Source: JABFRJ01 sp031379035
GTDB taxonomy: Bacteria; Pseudomonadota; Alphaproteobacteria; Rhizobiales; Hyphomicrobiaceae
Reading direction: 5' to 3'
Assembly (NCBI GenBank): GCA_031379035.1
Contig: JANNEU010000281.1
Span: 1 to 9,338 of the forward strand
Length of the DNA: 9,338 bases
The notes beneath the pieces were generated by a model that was given only the letters and a program-made list of their open reading frames with translations, made no database searches and had not been told where the DNA came from. Of this stretch, positions 4,589 to 9,338 are shown piece after piece (position 1 is the stretch's first letter; every line of letters begins with the position of its first letter). The translations under genes and the position numbers were made by a program.

Positions 4589-6634
4589 ATGCCAAACGCG
4601 CAAGTCCCCGCTGATCGCGTGAGAATTGATATCATTGGCACATTTTCTGCGGTACTTGCTGGTCCAAAGACAGGCCAAGCGTCAGAGTTAAGTTCAGCCC
4701 AAAGACTGCAGTTCCCCAGCCGCAAAGCGCAAGCGCTGCTTGGCTATCTGATCCTGGGCAATGTTGCGCAGGTGCCGCGGCAACGGCTGATGGACCTGTT
4801 GTGGAGCGCCTCCAACGAGACCCATGCCCGCGGCTCGCTCCGCCACGCCCTACATGAAATCCAGAAGGGCTTCCGCGACGCCGGCCTGTCGCATTTCTTC
4901 GCCGACAAGCTCAACGCCGGCATTGCCACGGCCCACCTCGATCTCGATCTGTGGCAGATCATGGCCGACGCCAAGGCCGGCAAAGTGCACTCCGCGCTTC
5001 TCACCAGCGATCGCCTGACCGATAACCTGCTCGCAGGGCTCGACGACGTCGATCCGGTGTTTTCCGAATGGCTGCAAGAGACCCGCGCGGCGGCGCATAC
5101 AGAACTGGCCACCGCGCTGGAGAAGCTGCTCCCGGCTGAGGACGCGGAGGTCATCTCAGACGATGCGGAAATCGCCGCGCGTGCCCTGCAACGGCTCTCG
5201 CCAGGGCACGAACGCAGCGCTCGCGTGTTGATCAAGGCGCGGGCTGCCGCCAACGACCTCGGCACCGCCTTGCAGATCTACACCGCGCTGTGGAAGCGGC
5301 TGGAGAACGACTTCGATATCGAGCCTTCGGAAGCGACGCAGAACCTCGTCGCCCGCATCCGCATGGAGCAGCCCGAAACCGGTGCCGCACCCTTGACGGC
5401 GGCGGCCAGCGTGCAGCGTCTCGCCGACATGCTGAGCGGCAATGATGCGCGGCCGTCCATTGCCGTGCTGCCGTTCCGCCCTGGCTCGCCGGATGTCGAG
5501 AGCTACTTCACCTCCGGCATCGTCGATAACGTCATCCACGTGCTGGCGTCGTTCAAGGAGCTGTTCGTCATCTCGCGCAGCTCGACGCTCAGCTTCCGCG
5601 ACGCAGCGCCCGATCTGCCCGCCATCGGCCAGACGCTCGGCGTGCGCTACATCCTGCACGGCACGGTGCAACGTGCTGGCCATCGCCTCCGCATCCAGAC
5701 CGAACTTGTCGACGCCGAAAAGGGCGAGGTGGTGCGCACCCTGCAGCACAACGGCGCCGCCTCAGAGCTGTTCGAGCTGCAAGACCAGCTCGCCATCGAC
5801 GTTGTCAAATCCATCGCCCCCTACATCCGCGACAGGGAGTTGAGCCGGGCCATGCGCAAACGCCCGCAAGACCTGACGGCGTATGATTTGGTGCTGCAGG
5901 CCATCGGCCCGCTGCATGATGTCGATTATACATCATTCTCGCGCGCGCGCGGCCTGTTACAGCGGGCCATTGAACTTGATCCGACATATGCGTCGGCCTA
6001 TGCGCACGCGGCGCATTGGTACTGTTATCGCATTGGCCAGGAATGGTCGACGGATTTGGTCTCCGACGCAAATGAAGCTGAGCGTTTGGCTACACTCGCC
6101 ATTGGCTTAGATGAAAACAACGCAAGTGCCTTAGCTGCACATGCGCACGTGCTCTGTTTTATGAGGCGAGACTACCGTGGCTCCATCGCCGGTTTTGAGC
6201 GAGCACTGAGCGCGAGCCCAAATTCAGCGTTTGCCTGGACGTTGAGTGCGGTCACACAGTGCTGTGTCGGCGATGGCGCCACCGCTGAACGGCATGCGCA
6301 CACTGCAATCCGTCTATCGCCAGCCGACAACCTCGCGCATTTTCCACTCATCTCCTTGGCCCAGGCCTACTTCATTAAACGCCAGTATACCGATGCCGTC
6401 GAGTTTGGTCGTCGTGCGTTTCACAGCAACACCAACTTTACCGCGACCCATCGCATCCTTGGCGCCAGTCTCGTCGAGGTCGGATTGCTTGATGAGGCAA
6501 GAACACTCGTCAGACGCCACCTTGAAACTGTCCCGGGTTTTCGACTTGGCGCGTGGCTGCAGCGGACGCCACTCAGCCCCGCTACGCGGGAACAAGTCGC
6601 GCGGAATCTTCGTTTAGCCGGCATGCCTGAGTAG
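4589..6634 (+). CDS. SARP/BTAD-type transcriptional regulator with TolB-like and TPR domains
   Basis: Predicted cytoplasmic DNA-binding regulator of 681 residues. An OmpR-like winged helix spans about 11-105 (IDIIGTFSAVLAG, then FPSRKAQALLGYLIL, RLMDLLWS and SLRHALHEIQK). A BTAD helical domain follows to about 258, ending in the characteristic FDIEPSEATQNLVARIR. A TolB/FlgO-like domain covers about 287-410 (PSIAVLPF; YFTSGIVDNVI; ISRSSTLSFRD; LGVRYILHGTVQR). TPR-like helical repeats fill about 430-650 (ARGLLQRAIELDPTYASAYAHAA is one unit). No NB-ARC ATPase or cyclase domain is present. The ATG at 4589 puts the start just before the winged helix as in relatives; a GTG at 4337 with a ribosome site is the alternative. 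Codon usage changes near nt 5880, at the TolB/TPR border, from G/C-ending to mixed codons. It probably controls the two genes downstream (34-nt gap to the next). The ligand or signal is unknown. Confidence 0.85.
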   Translation: MPNAQVPADRVRIDIIGTFSAVLAGPKTGQASELSSAQRLQFPSRKAQALLGYLILGNVAQVPRQRLMDLLWSASNETHARGSLRHALHEIQKGFRDAGLSHFFADKLNAGIATAHLDLDLWQIMADAKAGKVHSALLTSDRLTDNLLAGLDDVDPVFSEWLQETRAAAHTELATALEKLLPAEDAEVISDDAEIAARALQRLSPGHERSARVLIKARAAANDLGTALQIYTALWKRLENDFDIEPSEATQNLVARIRMEQPETGAAPLTAAASVQRLADMLSGNDARPSIAVLPFRPGSPDVESYFTSGIVDNVIHVLASFKELFVISRSSTLSFRDAAPDLPAIGQTLGVRYILHGTVQRAGHRLRIQTELVDAEKGEVVRTLQHNGAASELFELQDQLAIDVVKSIAPYIRDRELSRAMRKRPQDLTAYDLVLQAIGPLHDVDYTSFSRARGLLQRAIELDPTYASAYAHAAHWYCYRIGQEWSTDLVSDANEAERLATLAIGLDENNASALAAHAHVLCFMRRDYRGSIAGFERALSASPNSAFAWTLSAVTQCCVGDGATAERHAHTAIRLSPADNLAHFPLISLAQAYFIKRQYTDAVEFGRRAFHSNTNFTATHRILGASLVEVGLLDEARTLVRRHLETVPGFRLGAWLQRTPLSPATREQVARNLRLAGMPE

Positions 6635-6668
6635 ATACTAAACAACATTCTGATAAGAGAGCGATCAT

Positions 6669-7517
6669 ATGAGTGCGAACAGCGCCAACAGTGCAAATAG
6701 CGCCAATAGTGCTAACAGCGCTAACAGCGCCAATAGCGCGAATAGTGCCAACTCTGGTGCCGTAGGATTCGGCTGGTCATTTGCTGACCGTTTCGATCTC
6801 CCTTTTGTCACAGAGCCCGGCGTAGCAGCGCAGCGCGTCGCAGTGAACGGTTTTGGTCAAAAGAATTGGTCGGTATTCTGGCATACGTGGCGCTTGATGT
6901 CTGAGTTCAGCCAGTCGGATTGGAAGTCGAACATTTCCCTCAGCCCGCCAAATCTGGCCGGCACTGAAAACGAAATAAAGCTGCTCTTGCGGATGGCCAT
7001 CGATGAAAGGCCCGATGCATTGGGTGAGATTTTCACCCAGAATACGGAATTCGTGAGTTATTTCATGTCGACCGTCGGTGCCAACCCGAACTCCCATCCC
7101 GCCACATACAAGGTCTTGATGTTAGCAGACGCCGTGTCTGCAATGATAATTATGCACTTCAAAGGCATCTATGATCGCCCCCGCCCAAATCAACTGTGCC
7201 CTGCCCTTTTGCCGCCTGTAGAAATGCCCGGTCATCCGTCCTACCCGAGCGGCCACTCTACACAGGCTCATCTATTTGCACTGTGTCTCACGTCCATTAT
7301 GCCGGCCGCACGGGGCAGTGCGGTAAGCCCAGTGCTGACAACTTTGGCAAACCGCATTGCACGCAATCGGGAAATCGCCGGCCTCCACTATAAGAGTGAT
7401 AGTGCTGCCGGTGTTATCCTCGCCGCGGCCATTCATTCGTGGTTGCTCGCAATGCCGAAGCCGCCAGCGTCCATCATTGCAAGCACATGGGCAGCTGCGA
7501 CCGCCGAGTGGGCTTAA
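6669..7517 (+). CDS. PAP2 / vanadium-haloperoxidase superfamily protein with (Ser-Ala-Asn)9 N-terminus
   Basis: A 282-residue protein with the three signature motifs of acid phosphatases and vanadium-dependent haloperoxidases: K165-X6-R172-P173 (KGIYDRPRP), PSGH at 193-196, and R234-X5-H240 (NREIAGLH) followed by Asp244. The third motif has Asn233 where Ser is usual. All residues that bind phosphate or vanadate, and the catalytic histidines, are present, so an active enzyme is expected. Residues 2-28 are nine perfect Ser-Ala-Asn repeats. No signal peptide or run of PAP2-style transmembrane helices is seen, which favours the soluble haloperoxidase-like branch over membrane lipid phosphatases. 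The weak ribosome site AAGAGAG is at 6655-6661. It lies 34 nt after the regulator and 30 nt before the peptidase gene, so an operon is likely. Substrate and choice between phosphatase and haloperoxidase activity cannot be settled by eye. Confidence 0.85.
   Translation: MSANSANSANSANSANSANSANSANSANSGAVGFGWSFADRFDLPFVTEPGVAAQRVAVNGFGQKNWSVFWHTWRLMSEFSQSDWKSNISLSPPNLAGTENEIKLLLRMAIDERPDALGEIFTQNTEFVSYFMSTVGANPNSHPATYKVLMLADAVSAMIIMHFKGIYDRPRPNQLCPALLPPVEMPGHPSYPSGHSTQAHLFALCLTSIMPAARGSAVSPVLTTLANRIARNREIAGLHYKSDSAAGVILAAAIHSWLLAMPKPPASIIASTWAAATAEWA
6672..6752 (+). repeat. Nine in-frame 9-bp repeats encoding Ser-Ala-Asn
   Basis: Nine consecutive 9-nt units of the form AGY-GCN-AAY begin directly after the start codon and encode SAN nine times without a break. 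Synonymous sites differ among units: AGT/AGC in the first codon, all four Ala codons, and AAC/AAT in the third. Units are therefore not fresh identical copies, and the peptide rather than the DNA appears conserved. Gain or loss of a unit would keep the frame. Confidence 0.97.
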
Positions 7518-7547
7518 GCGGCCAAGTGTTGAACATGGAGGCCACGA

Positions 7548-8609
7548 ATGTCGAAGATCAATGAATTTGCAGCCGCCGTTGCGCAACGGACGCATTTCTA
7601 CAAATTACCGCCAACCGATTTCGATCCGTTGCAAGCCTCGGACGAAGCTTTGGGGGGCTATGGTCTGCCGCCACGTCCCCCAAGCGATGCCGAGCCCGAG
7701 CAATTCGCCTTCTGGGCGCGCTTGCTGTCGGGCGAACTGAAGTTTGTATTGCCTGAGTTTAAAGTGATGCTGCCCGAAGATGCCCAGTTCTCTGTTCGAT
7801 CCTTGACAGCCGGAGGTGCGGGCGCGGGGCCCCGCGCGATCTTCTCGGGCCGTGCGCATATGGAAAACAGCCAGAATTGGTCTGGCCTTTATTTGAAGTC
7901 CGCGCCAGGGCGGCGGTTTGTTAAAGTGAGCGGTGCTTGGGAAGTGCCGACGCCTTCCATTCCCTCTGTCATTCCCCGCGGGCCAGACCCCACAACTCCG
8001 TTCCACAACATCTATAGATCGTCGATCTGGGTTGGATTGGATGGCCACAGAACCTATCCGCATGTGTCGATGCCGCAGGCGGGCACCCGGCAATACGTGT
8101 CGATGGTCAACGGGCAAGAGGTCGTCGAAATTGCGGCGTGGTGGCAGTGGTGGAGCATGGACGGTTTCACGCCGGAAGTTCAGATCCCGAACATGCCTGT
8201 CAAAGCGGGTGACGAGATGTTGGTCAGCTTGACGGTCGTTTCCGACGACGAAGTGTTGTTCTATGTAAAGAACCAGACGACCAAGCACGCCACGCGTTTT
8301 CTCGTTCAGGCACCAGCCGGAAGCGAACCAATTGGTTCAACGGCAGAGTGGATCGTCGAGCGCCCCACGTGGCCCGGAAGCGAATGGCCTCATCGCATGC
8401 CGAAACTGGATGACGTCGTGTTCTCCCATTGCCATGCCGTTTCAAGCGTTAGCCCGATTGCCCCAGGAATGACCCATCGGCTTGAGCACGCTCGCAAAAT
8501 CCGCATGTACGAAGCGTTTGAGAATCCTTATCGGTCAGCGATCGTCTCAATTCCGGAAAAGCTCGGCACTACGGGTGCCCGTGTCTTCTATCGCGAAGCA
8601 GGCGCGTAG
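7548..8609 (+). CDS. G1 family (eqolisin-like) glutamic peptidase
   Basis: A 353-residue protein whose residues 107-305 match the beta-sandwich fold of G1 peptidases, acid endopeptidases first known from fungi such as scytalidoglutamic peptidase. Visible landmarks: QNWSG (109-113), GAWEVP (129-134), SSIWVGLDG (158-166), the catalytic glutamine Gln177 in MPQAGT, WWQWWS (198-203), VKAGDEM (218-224) and the catalytic glutamate Glu271 in TAEWIVERP. Both members of the Gln/Glu dyad (Gln53 and Glu136 in the fungal enzyme) are present. The first ~100 residues form a separate segment (FDPLQASDEALGGYGLPPRPP and on) that could act as a propeptide; this is inference. No signal peptide is apparent, odd for a family that is normally secreted. 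A strong GGAGG at 7537-7541 lies 6 nt before the ATG. It is the third gene of the regulator cluster. The family call is strong; activity is not proven. Confidence 0.87.
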   Translation: MSKINEFAAAVAQRTHFYKLPPTDFDPLQASDEALGGYGLPPRPPSDAEPEQFAFWARLLSGELKFVLPEFKVMLPEDAQFSVRSLTAGGAGAGPRAIFSGRAHMENSQNWSGLYLKSAPGRRFVKVSGAWEVPTPSIPSVIPRGPDPTTPFHNIYRSSIWVGLDGHRTYPHVSMPQAGTRQYVSMVNGQEVVEIAAWWQWWSMDGFTPEVQIPNMPVKAGDEMLVSLTVVSDDEVLFYVKNQTTKHATRFLVQAPAGSEPIGSTAEWIVERPTWPGSEWPHRMPKLDDVVFSHCHAVSSVSPIAPGMTHRLEHARKIRMYEAFENPYRSAIVSIPEKLGTTGARVFYREAGA

Positions 8610-8613
8610 GTAG

Positions 8614-8802
8614 GGCACCGAGGTGGACGGGTTGTTCGTCACTGTGTCCAACGACGTGCACTTTTTCATCAAGAACCAACTCGCGGGGCAGTTCTCGGCA
8701 CCGCTCGTCATCGCGCCCGTCGCTATCGCCAGCAAAATCAACACCACCACAACCCGCGTGCGCTTCAAACAGCCGGGCGGCACGCAAGGGGCTGCCTTCT
8801 AA
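8614..8802 (+). pseudogene. Fragment resembling the G1 peptidase, probable decayed duplicate
   Basis: Right after the peptidase stop, a different frame is open from 8614 (after TAG at 8611-8613) to TAA at 8800-8802. It reads GTEVDGLFVTVS, then NDVHFFIKNQ, then FSAPLVIAPVA. This aligns with residues about 221-258 of the upstream peptidase (GDEMLVSLTVVS, DDEVLFYVKNQ, TRFLVQAPAG): the order is the same and the KNQ and AP positions are kept, with one or two single-residue gaps. The catalytic Gln and Glu regions are absent and the last ~25 residues have no match in the peptidase. No ATG or ribosome site is seen; GTG at 8623 is the only start-like codon. I read it as the remnant of a tandem paralogue; a very small real protein is less likely. 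Confidence 0.55.
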
Positions 8803-9168
8803 ACTGTCATCCTGGAGTGCTTACGAGAAAAGCTTGCCCTCGGGCTTGATCCGGGGGTGTGACGCGGTTTTCCCGAAAGAGGCACGACAAAACAGCGGGC
8901 TCGGATAGTTCCTCGATCCCATCAAGAGCGGAACGACGCGAGTTGATATCAAATTGGCCAATGCGACCGTTGGCAGTATCCGCCTGAACCTGTGCCGGCG
9001 CGGTCGTCTCGCTCAGAGTGCGCCGCATCAATATAGCGTTCGCAACGGCGAAGTGTCGCGGCCTGATGCCGCTGATCCTACGCCTCGGCACACAACGCTG
9101 ACCCCGCGTCCGGAATGCCCAACGTTTGATAGTCTTCGTTGAGCGAGGTTCCAGACACCTCGATGCTC
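8803..9168. other. Intergenic stretch without a convincing gene
   Basis: No frame here shows a recognisable protein or steady codon pattern. A long minus-strand frame (8807-9289) is open but encodes an Arg-rich, domain-less product and runs through the hairpin repeat at 8837-8857, so it was not called. A plus-strand frame at 8954-9142 also has no recognisable content. The stretch may be degraded coding sequence. Confidence 0.5.
8837..8857. repeat. Short hairpin resembling alphaproteobacterial extragenic palindromes
   Basis: CCCTCGG (8837-8843) and CCGGGGG (8851-8857) can pair over 7 positions, one of them G-U, around the loop GCTTGAT. The form CTCGGGCTTGATCCGGGG resembles the dispersed 'cccggxcttgaxccggg' extragenic repeats common in alphaproteobacterial genomes, as I recall them. 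It lies 34 nt after the remnant's stop codon. It could also weaken transcription leaving the peptidase gene, but no T-run follows directly, so it is not a standard terminator. Confidence 0.45.
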
Positions 9169-9338
9169 TTAGCATGGCGCACCGGCCTGGCTGCCAAACA
9201 ACGAAATGGTATCTTCGTCCCGATACATTGCTCTTTGTTCGTGTGGCACCGACCGCTGAATAATGGGTCGTAGGCAATGGAACAGCCAAGCCGCCATGAT
9301 ACTCACACGCATCATGTCAAAGTGCTCGAAGCGCTGAC
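9169..9338 (-). CDS. Possible C-terminal end of an unidentified gene entering from the right
   Basis: On the minus strand a frame is open from the right edge to TAA (complement of 9169-9171), about 55 residues. It starts QRFEHFDMMRVSIMAAWLFHC and ends FGSQAGAPC. Amino acid composition is balanced (no Arg/Pro excess), so it could be the tail of a real gene, or a short gene starting at one of the ATGs near 9312-9317. I do not recognise the family; a transposase C-terminus was considered but cannot be supported. Confidence 0.22.
   Translation of the reverse strand, partial: QRFEHFDMMRVSIMAAWLFHCLRPIIQRSVPHEQRAMYRDEDTISLFGSQAGAPC

Noticed and set aside
5156..5749. A 197-codon minus-strand frame opposite the regulator
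   Set aside because: It mirrors the high G/C third-position coding of the regulator's first half, a usual cause of false antisense ORFs; the product has no domain.
6672..6752. A CRISPR or other non-coding repeat array
   Set aside because: The units are contiguous 9-mers without spacers and encode a constant tripeptide in the frame of a clear gene.
7605..8288. A 227-codon minus-strand frame opposite the G1 peptidase
   Set aside because: The plus strand carries a complete peptidase with catalytic residues and a strong ribosome site; the antisense product is Arg/His rich and unrecognisable.
8807..9289. A 160-codon minus-strand frame in the right intergenic region
   Set aside because: Arg-rich, no domain, and its 3' part runs through the extragenic hairpin repeat.

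Overview
The window looks like chromosomal DNA of a GC-rich alphaproteobacterium, most likely of the Hyphomicrobiales (Rhizobiales) type. Reasons: a DUF1489 gene (a family found essentially in Alphaproteobacteria), a cytochrome P450 very like CYP199A of Rhodopseudomonas, and strong G/C preference at third codon positions in the left half. This is inferred from gene content only, with no database search.

Left part (1-1944), small metabolic genes in mixed orientation: the start of a DUF1489 gene (minus, cut by the window edge), a nicotinamidase with a Tat-type leader (plus), a low-molecular-weight tyrosine phosphatase (minus, tail-overlapping the nicotinamidase) and a pterin-4a-carbinolamine dehydratase (plus, divergent from the phosphatase).

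Middle part (2001-4122), all minus: a GNAT acetyltransferase, a doubtful 86-codon ORF and a CYP199-like P450 followed at its 3' end by three tandem 10-bp repeats. No ferredoxin or ferredoxin reductase lies nearby.

Right part (4123-8802), the most interesting: a divergent intergenic region with three separate inverted repeats leads into three co-oriented genes. These are a SARP/BTAD-type regulator with TolB-like and TPR domains, a PAP2/vanadium-haloperoxidase-superfamily protein with nine N-terminal Ser-Ala-Asn repeats, and a bacterial G1 (eqolisin-like) glutamic peptidase with both catalytic residues. The last two follow the regulator at gaps of 34 and 30 nt, so one transcript is likely. Directly after the peptidase stop is a short frame resembling part of that same peptidase, probably a decayed duplicate. 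Codon usage changes inside the regulator gene near position 5880, and the downstream half and the next genes are richer in A/T third positions, suggesting a mosaic or acquired segment.

The last ~530 bases hold a short extragenic hairpin repeat, no convincing complete gene, and possibly the 3' end of a minus-strand gene entering from the right.

Working idea (inference): the regulator senses an unknown signal and controls a phosphatase/haloperoxidase-like enzyme plus an acid peptidase-like protein. The substrate and cell compartment cannot be read from the sequence; neither enzyme has an obvious signal peptide.
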